Shown here: positions 6,976-16,286 of the stretch, one piece after another | Layout of the letters: every line of letters begins with the position of its first letter | How positions within the stretch are numbered: position 1 is the stretch's first letter | NCBI RefSeq assembly: GCF_003287875.1 | Contig: NZ_QMKK01000048.1 | Span: forward strand, 158,165 to 222,164 | Reading direction: 5' to 3' | From: Martinezella tropici | Lineage (GTDB): Bacteria > Pseudomonadota > Alphaproteobacteria > Rhizobiales > Rhizobiaceae | Length of the DNA stretch: 64,000 bases | Notes under the pieces: generated by a model | Told to the model about the DNA's origin: nothing | What the model saw: the letters and a program-made list of their open reading frames with translations, nothing else | The model's database searches: none | Translations under genes and position numbers: made by a program

Positions 6976-9762
6976 TTATCGCCCAGGCCGGCCCGTCTTG
7001 CCTTTCGTCCGTCCCTTGCGCTGTTTTTCGTCCACCGCATCCTCATAGGAGCCGACACCCGGCTTCGCCCGGATGATCGGCTTGTCCGGCACCTTACCTG
7101 TGACAGGCTTTTCGGTGCGGCCGACGGTCATCTCGTCCAATGTGTTCTTGCGGAAAAGCGGCGTGCCGGCATCGCCGCCCGGACCCATTTCGTCAAGGCT
7201 CGGCTTGGCGAAATAGGAGCGGGAATCCGGCGCTGGCGGTGCACGCTTGCCCGGTGCAGAACCGCGGCTTTCGAGGCTCTTCGCCTCCTCGCGGGCGAGC
7301 GGGTCGTCCATGGCGGCGAGTTCGACGGCCTTGAGGCGCTTGATCTCGTCGCGCAGCCGTGCCGCCTTTTCGAAATCCAGGTCGGCGGCGGCATCGCGCA
7401 TGGATTTTTCCAGCGCGTTGAGATGGGCCTGCAGATTGTTACCGACGAGATGGCCACCATCGGCAAAGCCCTTGCCCGAGGCGCCGCCGATATCGGCGCG
7501 GACATGGTCCTTCTCATAGACGCTGTCGAGAATGTCGGAAATCTTCGCCTTGACCGATTCCGGCGTGATGCCGTGTTCCTTGTTGTAGGCCATCTGCTTT
7601 TCGCGGCGGCGATTGGTCTCGTCCATCGCCCGCCGCATCGAGCCGGTGATATTATCGGCGTAAAGGATGACCTTGCCGTCGACGTTACGGGCGGCGCGGC
7701 CGATGGTCTGGATCAGCGACGTCTCAGAACGCAGGAAGCCTTCCTTGTCGGCATCGAGAATGGCGACGAAGCCGCATTCGGGAATGTCGAGGCCCTCGCG
7801 CAGCAGGTTGATGCCGACGAGCACGTCGAAAGCGCCGAGGCGAAGATCGCGGATGATCTCGATGCGCTCCAGCGTGTCGATGTCGGAGTGCATGTAGCGC
7901 ACGCGCACGCCCTGTTCATGCAGATATTCCGTCAGGTCCTCGGCCATGCGCTTGGTGAGCACCGTGCAGAGCGTGCGATAACCCTTGGCGGCGGTCTCGC
8001 GGATTTCGCCAAGGACGTCATCGACCTGGGTGCGGGCCGAACGGACCTCGACCGGCGGATCGATGAGGCCGGTCGGGCGGATGACCTGTTCCGCGAAGAC
8101 GCCGCCGGATTGCTCCATTTCCCAGCCGCCGGGCGTTGCCGATACCGCGATCGTGTCCGGGCGCATGGCGTCCCATTCCTCGAAGCGCAGGGGACGGTTG
8201 TCCATGCAGGACGGCAGGCGGAAGCCGTATTCGGCCAGCGTCGCCTTGCGGCGGAAGTCGCCGCGATACATGCCGCCGATCTGAGGCACGGTGACGTGGC
8301 TCTCGTCGATGAAGATGATGGCGTTATCGGGAATATATTCGAATAGCGTCGGCGGGGGCTCGCCGGGATTGCGGCCGGTCAGATAGCGTGAATAGTTTTC
8401 GATGCCCTGGCAGGAGCCGGTGGCCTCGAGCATCTCGATGTCATAGCGGGTGCGCTGTTCCAGGCGCTGAGCCTCCAGCAGGCGGCCGGCCTTTTCCAGC
8501 TCGGCAAGGCGGAGTTTCAGCTCTTCCTTGATCGCCTTGATGGCGCCGTTCAGCGTCGGGCGCGGCGTGACATAGTGCGAATTGGCGTAGATCTTCACCG
8601 ATTTCAGGTCGCCGGTCTTCTGGCCGGTGAGGGGATCGAATTCGGTGATGGCGTCTATTTCGTCGCCGAACATGGAGATGCGCCAGGCGGCATCCTCCAA
8701 GTGGGCCGGGAAGATTTCGATCGTGTCGCCGCGAACCCTGAAGGAGCCGCGCGTGAAATCTATATCGCGGCGCTTGTATTGCTGCGCCACGAGGTCGGCC
8801 AGCAACTGCCGCTGATCGAGCCGGTCGCCGACATTCATCTGGAAGGTCATGGCGGTGTAGGTCTCGACCGAGCCGATACCGTAGATGCACGAGACCGAGG
8901 CGACGATGATACAATCATCGCGTTCCAGCAGCGAACGCGTCGCCGAGTGGCGCATGCGATCGATCTGCTCGTTGATCGAGCTCTCCTTCTCGATATAGGT
9001 GTCCGAGCGCGGCACATAGGCTTCCGGCTGGTAGTAGTCGTAGTAGGAGACGAAATACTCGACCGCGTTATCCGGGAAGAAATTCTTGAATTCGGAGTAA
9101 AGCTGTGCCGCCAGTGTCTTGTTCGGCGCGAGGATGACGGCCGGGCGCTGCGTCGCCTCGATCACCTTGGCCATGGTGAAGGTCTTGCCGGAGCCGGTGA
9201 CGCCGAGCAGCACCTGGTTACGGTCGCCGTTTTGCAGCCCTTCGACGAGGTCGCGGATTGCCGTCGGCTGGTCGCCGGCCGGCTTGTATTCCGAGGCCAT
9301 GCGGATCTCGATGCCGCCTTCGGACTTTTCCGGCCGGGCAGGGCGGTGCGGCGTCCAGATCTTGCCGTTCTTATGCAGCGGGTTGCCGCTCTCGATCAGC
9401 TTCGACAGGGCTTCTACCGTTGCCGTTACGCCGCCGGTCGAAATCTTGTCGGCATCCTCAAGAGCGATATCGAGGCCGGAGACTGGATTGAGACCGGCGG
9501 CGGCACGCGTTTTGGGGTCGGTCGACCCACCCATGGAGACGCCACGCGCGGTCTTGCCGGCGGTGATTTCCACCTTCTTGCGGTGCTTGCCGGCCTTCGA
9601 AGCGATCTCACGCTGGGTTTCGACGCTCGATGCCTCTGCATCCGCTTCGAGCTGCTTCACCCAATCGGCAACGCTGCCGCTGAGCGGCGCACCGTCGAAC
9701 GGCGCCTGCGGCGCCTCTTCGAAACCGGTCGGAGCGGGGGATTTTTTCGATGATTTGGCCAT
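6976..9762 (-). CDS. uvrB: UvrABC system protein B (excision repair helicase)
   Basis: Damage-verifying helicase subunit of nucleotide excision repair that hands DNA from UvrA to UvrC. Landmarks in order: a Lys/Ala-rich N-terminal extension of about 150 residues not present in E. coli UvrB; Walker A GVTGSGKTFT; the beta-hairpin YYDYYQPEAYVP; Walker B-like IFIDESHVT; helicase motifs GRAARN; and the C-terminal UvrC-binding UVR motif LDFEKAARLRDEI, followed by about 110 extra residues. With the start at 9762 (MAKSSKKSP) it has 928 residues, against about 670 in E. coli. Extra termini of this kind are known in Rhizobiales. The 17 codons upstream to 9813 are open but unlikely to be translated. Confidence 0.96.
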   Translation of the reverse strand: MAKSSKKSPAPTGFEEAPQAPFDGAPLSGSVADWVKQLEADAEASSVETQREIASKAGKHRKKVEITAGKTARGVSMGGSTDPKTRAAAGLNPVSGLDIALEDADKISTGGVTATVEALSKLIESGNPLHKNGKIWTPHRPARPEKSEGGIEIRMASEYKPAGDQPTAIRDLVEGLQNGDRNQVLLGVTGSGKTFTMAKVIEATQRPAVILAPNKTLAAQLYSEFKNFFPDNAVEYFVSYYDYYQPEAYVPRSDTYIEKESSINEQIDRMRHSATRSLLERDDCIIVASVSCIYGIGSVETYTAMTFQMNVGDRLDQRQLLADLVAQQYKRRDIDFTRGSFRVRGDTIEIFPAHLEDAAWRISMFGDEIDAITEFDPLTGQKTGDLKSVKIYANSHYVTPRPTLNGAIKAIKEELKLRLAELEKAGRLLEAQRLEQRTRYDIEMLEATGSCQGIENYSRYLTGRNPGEPPPTLFEYIPDNAIIFIDESHVTVPQIGGMYRGDFRRKATLAEYGFRLPSCMDNRPLRFEEWDAMRPDTIAVSATPGGWEMEQSGGVFAEQVIRPTGLIDPPVEVRSARTQVDDVLGEIRETAAKGYRTLCTVLTKRMAEDLTEYLHEQGVRVRYMHSDIDTLERIEIIRDLRLGAFDVLVGINLLREGLDIPECGFVAILDADKEGFLRSETSLIQTIGRAARNVDGKVILYADNITGSMRRAMDETNRRREKQMAYNKEHGITPESVKAKISDILDSVYEKDHVRADIGGASGKGFADGGHLVGNNLQAHLNALEKSMRDAAADLDFEKAARLRDEIKRLKAVELAAMDDPLAREEAKSLESRGSAPGKRAPPAPDSRSYFAKPSLDEMGPGGDAGTPLFRKNTLDEMTVGRTEKPVTGKVPDKPIIRAKPGVGSYEDAVDEKQRKGRTKGKTGRPGR

Positions 9763-10045
9763 GGGGCGAATATGGCGACAGATCGCGCAGATGTGAAGGG
9801 GTAAAGGGTACAAAAGGGAAACAGAATAGCGGATTTTTCCATTCGCCGGAGATGTCAGATATGTTACAACCCAAGGGCGGCCAATGCGTTATCGCTGATC
9901 CAAAGTCCGCATAGCGCGATCCTCGCAGGCGCCAAGGGAGGAACCAGCCGCAACGTCGACATGCCCGGCCAGCGCCGGGTTCCCCCAGCTTCGACGGCAT
10001 CCGGTATTGCCCGCCTCGCCGCCGCCATCCGGTCGGAGGATCATG

Positions 10046-11296
10046 ATGACCGCATTGGATAGCTTACGCTCCTTGTCCCCCCAGCAACGAAACACCGTGA
10101 TCGCAGCCTATCTGGGCTGGACGCTGGATGCTTTCGATTTCTTCATTCTGGTTTTCGTCCTCAAGCATATAGCCGAAGAATTTCACACGGATGTTCCGGC
10201 GGTTGCCGTGGCGATCTTTCTCACCCTTGCCATGCGGCCGCTCGGCGCGCTGATCTTCGGCCTTGCGGCGGATCGCTTCGGCCGGCGCACGACGTTGATG
10301 GTCGACGTGCTGCTTTATTCCATTTTCGAGTTTCTGACCGGTTTTTCGACCGGATTGACGATGTTCCTGGTTTTGCGCGCGCTTTTCGGCGTGGCCATGG
10401 GCGGCGAATGGGGTGTCGGTGCTTCGCTCACGATGGAGACCATCCCGGAGGAATCGCGCGGCCTCGTGTCCGGCATCCTGCAGGCTGGCTATCCTTCAGG
10501 CTATCTGCTCGCCTCGATCGTGTTCTTCCTGCTGTTTCCGATCATCGGCTGGCGCGGCATGTTCATCGTCGGCGCGCTGCCGGCGCTGCTGGTGCTTTAC
10601 ATCAGACGCAACGTACAGGAATCGCCGGCGTTCCTGCAGCGGCAATCCAAACCGCAGCGGCCTTTCCTGACCGTACTGCGGGAGAATATTCCGCTCTTCA
10701 TCTGGGCCGTGCTTCTGATGACGGCGTTCAACTTCTTCAGCCATGGCACCCAGGACCTCTATCCGACATTCCTGGAAACCCAACGGCAATATGATTCCTA
10801 TACGGTCGGCGCTATCGCCATCGTCTACAATATCGGCGCGATCATCGGCGGCCTGACCTTCGGTTCCCTGTCGCAGCGCTGGGGCAGGCGACGGACGATC
10901 GTCATCGCGGCACTGCTGGCTATTCCCGTCGCCCCGCTCTGGGTCTGGGGTCAGGGGCCTGTGATGCTCGCGATCGGCGCCTTCCTGATGCAGCTTTTCG
11001 TCCAGGGCGCCTGGGGCATCGTCCCCGTACATCTCAACGAATTGTCGCCGGACGAGGTGCGCGGCACGTTCCCAGGATTTGCCTATCAGCTCGGCAATCT
11101 GCTGGCGTCGGGCAATGCCTCAATCCAGGCGGGATTGGCGAAGCAGTGGAACGGCGACTATGCGCTGGCGCTGTTGATCGTCGCCTGCATCGTCGCCGTC
11201 GTCGTGGCGTTGTTCGCCGGCTTCGGGTTCGAGAAAAAGGGAGTTCGGTTTGGCGGCAAGGACGCCGGACAACCCGATAGCGTCATGCAGACCTGA
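10046..11296 (+). CDS. MFS transporter, sialate/lactate (SHS-like) subgroup
   Basis: A 416-residue inner-membrane major facilitator with about 12 hydrophobic segments. GWTLDAFDFFILVFVL in TM1 and the loop GLAADRFGRRTTLMV (the MFS motif A pattern D-R-x-G-R-R) are clear. The TM1 pattern G-x-x-L-D-A-F-D is typical of the sialate:H+ and lactate symporter group, so the substrate is probably a small organic acid or a related anion. GGAGGA ends 5 bases before the ATG at 10046; an ATG at 10043 is too close to it. No catabolic genes flank it to reveal the substrate. Confidence 0.88.
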   Translation: MTALDSLRSLSPQQRNTVIAAYLGWTLDAFDFFILVFVLKHIAEEFHTDVPAVAVAIFLTLAMRPLGALIFGLAADRFGRRTTLMVDVLLYSIFEFLTGFSTGLTMFLVLRALFGVAMGGEWGVGASLTMETIPEESRGLVSGILQAGYPSGYLLASIVFFLLFPIIGWRGMFIVGALPALLVLYIRRNVQESPAFLQRQSKPQRPFLTVLRENIPLFIWAVLLMTAFNFFSHGTQDLYPTFLETQRQYDSYTVGAIAIVYNIGAIIGGLTFGSLSQRWGRRRTIVIAALLAIPVAPLWVWGQGPVMLAIGAFLMQLFVQGAWGIVPVHLNELSPDEVRGTFPGFAYQLGNLLASGNASIQAGLAKQWNGDYALALLIVACIVAVVVALFAGFGFEKKGVRFGGKDAGQPDSVMQT

Positions 11297-11320
11297 ACCG
11301 GTTTGTCATCATATAGACCC

Positions 11321-11357
11321 GAGCGGTTTAGCTCTTCGCGAAAGCTCTAAACCGCTC
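11321..11357. repeat. Short palindromic repeat
   Basis: GAGCGGTTTAG (11321-11331) and CTAAACCGCTC (11347-11357) form a perfect 11-bp inverted repeat with a 15-base loop just after the MFS gene. A near-direct repeat of TTTCTCG(T/C)AATTCCGG follows at 11369-11402. GCTCTAAA-type palindromes recur in rhizobial intergenic DNA. Confidence 0.7.
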
Positions 11358-11432
11358 AATCTCTATGCTTTCTCGTAATTCCGGGTTTTCTCGCAATTCC
11401 GGACGGAAAACCGCCACCAACTGGAATGCTCG

Positions 11433-11464
11433 AAGGGCCGGCGATCTTTACCGGCCCTTTTTCA
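11433..11464. terminator. Rho-independent terminator between converging genes
   Basis: AAGGGCCGG, a 9-base loop, then CCGGCCCTT followed by a T run on the plus strand. It can end the MFS transcript. Its right end touches the stop codon of the secreted-protein gene coming from the other side. Confidence 0.8.
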
Positions 11465-11977
11465 CTTTCCGCAGATTTCCGAGATCTTGGCCTGGGCAAA
11501 GCCGCGCGCCAGATCCTGCAGGCCACCGACGGAGGATATCAGCTCACCAATGGGGCCGTTGATACCGACGTGCAGGTCGGTAATGTGGCAGGCGCCGACA
11601 TCGACTGTCATCGAAGCGTCCAGCTCGCCCTTGATCGTCGTCTTGAGGACCCCATGCGACTTGCAGGCCATTTCGGCACGGGCGTTGATCTGAACGCCTC
11701 CATTTGGAGCGTCGCAGATATCGAGCGACTTCACCTCGAACTTGTCCTTGTGATCGACACCCGGCAGCTTCTTGCACGGATCGGCTTCATTCACCGATTT
11801 CTCGATCTCCGGGCCGAACTTGCTCTGCAGCAGCGACCAGCATGAGCCGGGCGCGGCTTTCGCCGACGTTGCCGTCAGCGGCAGCGGCGACAGCGGCAGG
11901 ACGACCGCCGCGGCAAGCAAAGCCATGCGAAGCGACGGCAGGGGCAAGCGGGGGGACATGAGATATTTCAGGTTCAC
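11462..11977 (-). CDS. Secreted cysteine-containing protein of unknown function
   Basis: A 171-residue protein that I do not recognise. An N-terminal hydrophobic stretch (MALLAAAVVLPLSPLPLTAT) and an AKA-A site near residue 41 look like a Sec signal peptide, so it is probably periplasmic. The mature part has six cysteines (GSCWSL, DPCKKL, DICDAP, MACKSH, GACHIT, SEICGK), consistent with three disulfides. The start is GTG at 11977 with GAGGA about 9 bases upstream; the later in-frame ATG at 11959 has no ribosome site. It is followed upstream on the same strand by an RDD membrane protein and two Sel1-repeat proteins, so a role in the envelope is a reasonable guess. Confidence 0.7.
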   Translation of the reverse strand: MNLKYLMSPRLPLPSLRMALLAAAVVLPLSPLPLTATSAKAAPGSCWSLLQSKFGPEIEKSVNEADPCKKLPGVDHKDKFEVKSLDICDAPNGGVQINARAEMACKSHGVLKTTIKGELDASMTVDVGACHITDLHVGINGPIGELISSVGGLQDLARGFAQAKISEICGK

Positions 11978-12104
11978 GGCGATCTATCCTCGCAGGAGAA
12001 GGAGCAGCAATTGAGGCCCGGCATGGCGCTACTCTTCCATCTCTTCCTGCGCCAAGGCAATCCCCAACGCTATGGCGATAAACTCCACGGCTTTGGACCG
12101 ACGA

Positions 12105-12940
12105 TCAATTCTTCACGACCATCGTGTCGCAGAAGCGGTCATAGAAGGTCTGCCCACGCCATATGATCAATGGGAAGAGCCACCAGATGAGCGCGAACAC
12201 CAACAGAAGCGGCGTCAACGCCCCGGTAACGGCCAGGAAATCGCTGGCGCTGAGAGGATTTATATCTCGCGCCTGCTGGATCATCTCTTCGATCGGAGGA
12301 AGATACAGGCGCGACAGGAACAGGCTGGCCAGATCGAAGGTTGCCAGCAGCATCAATGGTAGAAACTTGAGCACCTCGCGCTTGGCGGCAAGTTCGAAGG
12401 GCAGGGCGCCGTTTTCAATCGTCATTACCCGCAGCGATGTTACCCGCTTGCCTGGCGTCCGCCGGCCGCGGGTCGAGCAATAGGCGAAGGCGAACGGAAG
12501 GAGCAACAGCATGATGCTGGAACTCGGTCTCACCGTTATAGTCGGATCGATCGGATTGCCGTTGCTGTCGACCGGCACGGAAAAAGCATGCTTTACCGTG
12601 GTCGGTCCCCGCTGCGAAACAGCGGCTGAAACGAAAACGGTGTATCCCTTGCTGCCCAGCCAGGATATGCGGCAAAGCTGATTGCTTCTCGTCTCGCCGG
12701 GCTGCAGAGGCCACTCAGCTTCTATCTTCGGAATGAGCGGCCCTACCGTGGTCTCCTGGCATTGCTGCTCGCGAAGAAACGGCAAGGTCAGGTCCCACGG
12801 CATCACCGCCGATAGTGCGAGAAACAGGAGTACGAAAGCGATCTGGAAGATGACGATGTCGATCGCATAAGCACTGAACCGCCGCCAGAAATGGCGAGGC
12901 GGAAGGGAGGCTTCTGGTGGTCGGATGCGGCAAAACTCAT
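12105..12940 (-). CDS. RDD-family membrane protein, 5' part apparently frameshifted
   Basis: RDD-domain integral membrane protein of unknown function. The uninterrupted ATG-initiated frame is 12806-12105 (233 residues) and contains RRTPGKRVTSLRV, the conserved loop of the family, plus several membrane helices. The same frame continues upstream without an ATG and encodes RRFSAYAIDIVIFQIAFVLL, which is exactly the first RDD helix. The only good start signal is GGGGGA-ATTT-ATG with the ATG at 12940, but it lies in another frame. One extra base between about 12875 and 12915 would join them into 278 residues. So either a base has been lost (mutation or sequencing error) or a rare ATT start is used. 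An unusual loop of about 115 residues separates the first and second helices. Confidence 0.75.
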
Positions 12941-13073
12941 AAATTCCCCCGGTTCAATGCGCTTTGCGGCAGTCAGGCATAAGCTTTAGGCACTTCAAGT
13001 TGCAGGAGTTAGCACGCTTTGCTGCGATTCGCTGGGGAACGAAGATTGAGCGGTGATCGATCTCCCAACCGGA

Positions 13074-14138
13074 TCAGATCGGGATGCCTTGTTCGTTCGA
13101 GCGATCATCCTTGTCGGAGTCGCCCTCATAGCCCAAGCGCTTTGCCTTGCGGAACCATTCCAGCGCCTTGGCGGAATCCGACGCAACGCCGTCACCGTCG
13201 CGATACATCATGCCGAGATTGTAGGCCGCATCGGCATAGCGATGCGCCGCCGCCCGTTCGAACCAGTAGATCGCCTGAGGACCGTTCTTGGCGGCACCTT
13301 CGCCATCGCGGAACATGACGCCGAGATTATATTCGGCTTCGACATCGTTCTGCGCTGCGGCTTTGAGGAACCATGCGATTGCCTGGCCATCGTCCTGTTT
13401 CACCCCTTCACCATCGGCATACATCGCGCCGACATTGAACTGTGCGCTGGGATCGCCCTGGTCGGCCGCTTTTTTGAACCAGGAAAGGGCTGTCGCGCCA
13501 TCCTTGGCGACACCCTCGCCGTCACGATACATGATGCCGAGATTGTACTGCGCCTCGATCTTACCCTGCTCGGCGGCCTTGAGATACCACATTGCGGCCT
13601 TGCGCTTGTCCTTGTCAGTGCCTTCGCCCTGGTCGTACATGGAGCCGACATTGAACTGCGCATCCATATCGCCCTGCTGGGCGGCCTTGCTGTACCAGGC
13701 AAAAGCCTGCGGCTTATCCTTGAGAACGCCTTCGCCCGTGTCGTAGACGACGCCCAGATTGTATTGTGCGTTGAGGTATCCCTGCGCAGCCGCCTTCTTG
13801 TACCAGAGAACGGCCTGGCTCTTGTCGGCGGTGACGCCTTCACCCTGATCGTACATGGTGCCGACGTTGAACTGCGCTTCGGCATTGCCCTGCTCGGCGG
13901 CCTTCTTGTACCAGCTGAGCGCCAGTGCGTAGTCTTTCTCGACGCCGCTACCTTGCTCGTACATTTGCCCGAGTTTCAGCTGGGCCGCGACGTTGCCCCT
14001 GTTTGCCAAGGGGCGCCAGTAGTCCGCGCCTGTCTTGAGATCTTCACGATCATAGCTGTTGCGCCCGACATCGGCATGCGCCGTCCCCATCGGCACCAGC
14101 GCGAAGAGCAAAGCTGCTGCCCCCATTTTCCAATTCAC
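13074..14138 (-). CDS. Secreted Sel1-repeat (TPR-like) protein, eight repeats
   Basis: A 354-residue protein with a signal peptide (KMGAAALLFALVPMGTAHA) and eight tandem 36-residue Sel1-like repeats from about residue 40 to 330, each with the pattern AQ-x-N-(L/V)G-x-MY-x-x-GEGV. Sel1 repeats form alpha-solenoids that scaffold protein complexes. In rhizobia such proteins act in exopolysaccharide control (ExoR) and host interaction, but the exact role of this one is unknown. The C-terminal 25 residues are charged (GDSDKDDRSNEQ). It lies 92 bases downstream of a second Sel1 protein gene on the same strand, which points to duplication. Confidence 0.88.
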   Translation of the reverse strand: MNWKMGAAALLFALVPMGTAHADVGRNSYDREDLKTGADYWRPLANRGNVAAQLKLGQMYEQGSGVEKDYALALSWYKKAAEQGNAEAQFNVGTMYDQGEGVTADKSQAVLWYKKAAAQGYLNAQYNLGVVYDTGEGVLKDKPQAFAWYSKAAQQGDMDAQFNVGSMYDQGEGTDKDKRKAAMWYLKAAEQGKIEAQYNLGIMYRDGEGVAKDGATALSWFKKAADQGDPSAQFNVGAMYADGEGVKQDDGQAIAWFLKAAAQNDVEAEYNLGVMFRDGEGAAKNGPQAIYWFERAAAHRYADAAYNLGMMYRDGDGVASDSAKALEWFRKAKRLGYEGDSDKDDRSNEQGIPI

Positions 14139-14230
14139 GATCTACCCCGCAGTCGAAAATTCGTTCTTTCGAGATGACAAGCTCTTCGCGACCCTCAGGG
14201 CAAGAGCGCCATCAGCAAGTGAAATATGAT

Positions 14231-15570
14231 CTAGCCCGTCATGTCGCCGGCGCCCTTCTTTCCGGCGGCTCCCTGTCCCAATGGCCCGAGATCCTTGATC
14301 GGACCCTCGCTATTGGCTTCCATGTAGCCGAGGCCGTGCTGCGCTTCCGGCAATCCTTTCGCCGCCGCCTTGTTGAACCAATCTGCGGCAATTGTGGAGT
14401 CCTTCGGCACGCCATAGCCGTTATAATACATATATCCAAGGCCATATTGCGCGCGGGCGTCGCCCTGACCGGCGGCCTTGCGAAACAAGTCGGCAGCCTG
14501 GCCATAGTCCTTGGTTACGCCGGCGCCCTGATAATAAAGATAGGCGAGGGCATACTGGCCCCGTGCATTGTTCTGGTCGGCGGCCTTGCGATACCAGTCT
14601 GCCGCCGCTGCTTTGTCCGGCTTTGTCCCTTGGCCGTTGTCGCACATGTAGCCCAGGGCGTATTGCGCATCCGCATGTCCCTGGGCGGCGGCCTTCCCAT
14701 ACCATTCGAACGCCTTGGTATTGTCCTTTGCGACGCCGCGCCCGCCCGCATACATGTAGGCAAGGGCGTATTCGCCTTGCGCGTCGCCCTGCTCGGCGGC
14801 CTTGCGATACCACCTCGCCGCACTCTCTTCATCGGCCTTCACGCCCTGACCGTTGGCATAGAGATAGCCGATGGCATATTGAGCGTCGGGGCGGCCCTGA
14901 TCGGCCGCCTTGCGATACCATTGGAGTGCCTGCCTGTAGTCCCGGGCGACACCCGTTCCGTTCGCCAGGCTATAGCCGACGGCATATTGCGCATCGGCGC
15001 GGCCCCCTTCGGCGGCTTTCAGGTACCAGGAATAGGCTTCGGCATCATCCCGCTCGACACCCCTGCCATTGGCATAGGAGTAGCCGACGGCATATTGGGC
15101 CTGCGCCTGATCCTGGTCGGCGGATTTCCGATACCAGGCGAGGGCATTTCCTCTATCGACATCCATGCCCGCCCATTGGCGTAGGAGTAGCCGATGGCAT
15201 ATTGGGCATCGGCATTGCCCCGCTGTGCCGCCCTCAGATACCAGTCGTTCGCCTGTTTCAGGTCGGCATCGACGCCGCGGCCGCTGGCATACATATAGGC
15301 CAGCGCATACTGCGCCTGTGCATTGCCCTGGTCGGCCGATTTCCGATACCAATCGACCGCCCGGGCATCATCCCGCTCCACGCCCTGGCCGTTGGCATAG
15401 CGATAGCCGAGACCGTACTGCGCGGCCGGATTGCCCTGGTTGGCGAATTCCACCCAGTATTTCAGATCGATCGTAGTATTGGCCGGCCCCGGAGCGGGGT
15501 CTTCGGCATGGGCAAGCCAAGGCATCGAAAGAGCGAGCGCCAATCCCAATGCATAGCTCTTTGTCTTCAA
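14231..15570 (-). pseudogene. Second secreted Sel1-repeat protein, interrupted by a -1 frameshift
   Basis: Two overlapping frames together encode one Sel1 protein. The first (15570-15019) starts with a signal peptide (SYALGLALALSMPWLAHA) and two and a half repeats, then reads nonsense after GYSYANGR. The second (open from 15352) resumes with MDVDRGNALAWYRKSADQ and continues through about eight further repeats to 14231. The switch falls at 15167-15174, in GGGCGGGC on the coding strand; the sister repeats have an additional G there. Restoring one base gives 446 residues with about eleven repeats. It could be a real mutation, a phase-variable tract or an assembly error. The repeats here carry GLGYMY/YALAYMY rather than the NVGTMY of the neighbour. 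Confidence 0.82.
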
Positions 15571-15691
15571 GGCTTGAGTCCCCCGCCGATGTCCCAGACG
15601 ACAATCGATCTGAACAATATGGCGATGTCTTGGTCAAGGATTGTGGAGCATCGAAATGGCGGTGGTTTTCCGCCAGGCGGAAATGCGAACC

Positions 15692-16282
15692 TTATCCCGG
15701 AAGCACGTCGTAGAGGCGAAAGATCCACGTGATCTGGTAGATCAGCCCGACGATTACGAATGCTGCCTGGAAGCGCCGGTTGGCGGTGATCGCGGCAATG
15801 ATGCACAGGACGACATAGACGACGTTGCGTATCGGATATTCCCAGCCGAGGGACTGGAAATAGGCCTCGCCCTTCAGCAATGTATCGATCAGATCGACGG
15901 CATAGGTCACCGCAAGCAGGCCGAAAAACCAGCGGCGACGGGAGATGAAATATTCCTCGAAACCGCCGTAATCCTCGACCGAATGCGGATTCAGCAATAC
16001 GCACAGGAAATAGAAGAGGCAGCAGAAGCAGATGAGAAAGAGGTAGACGCCGAAATTGATCTGCGCGACGGATTGTAGCCGATATTCCCACCACCAGAAA
16101 TGGATGATGAACAGGAACATCGACAATACCCAGCCGATATGGACGAGGTAGATCTTGTTCTTGCCTGGCGACTGCACGAACCCGGCGAGCCTCGTCAGAA
16201 GCTGGGCGAGCGAGAGGCCGATCACCATGCTCATGACCGTCCGGATATAGACGTAGACTTCTGGCGTATGTGCCGGGCCCAT
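15692..16282 (-). CDS. Integral membrane protein of unknown function
   Basis: A 196-residue protein with about five or six hydrophobic segments (for example VMSMVIGLSLAQLL, WVLSMFLFIIHFWWW, FLICFCCLFYFLCVLL). I do not recognise the family. Conserved-looking features are a Trp-rich segment HFWWWEYRL and a charged loop SVEDYGGFEEYFISRRRW. The start at 16282 lies 5 bases after the stop of the thioesterase gene on the same strand, so the pair is probably one operon. A longer frame upstream would overlap the whole thioesterase gene and is rejected. Confidence 0.75.
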   Translation of the reverse strand: MGPAHTPEVYVYIRTVMSMVIGLSLAQLLTRLAGFVQSPGKNKIYLVHIGWVLSMFLFIIHFWWWEYRLQSVAQINFGVYLFLICFCCLFYFLCVLLNPHSVEDYGGFEEYFISRRRWFFGLLAVTYAVDLIDTLLKGEAYFQSLGWEYPIRNVVYVVLCIIAAITANRRFQAAFVIVGLIYQITWIFRLYDVLPG

Positions 16283-16286
16283 CACG

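Noticed and set aside
6961..8346. A 461-codon plus-strand frame opposite uvrB, and a 392-codon one at 8575-9753
   Set aside because: Both are antisense to strongly conserved uvrB and arise from GC-rich codon bias.
13053..15184. Long plus-strand frames opposite the two Sel1 genes (374, 336 and 446 codons)
   Set aside because: They repeat in register with the Sel1 units, which shows that they are complements of a repeated gene.
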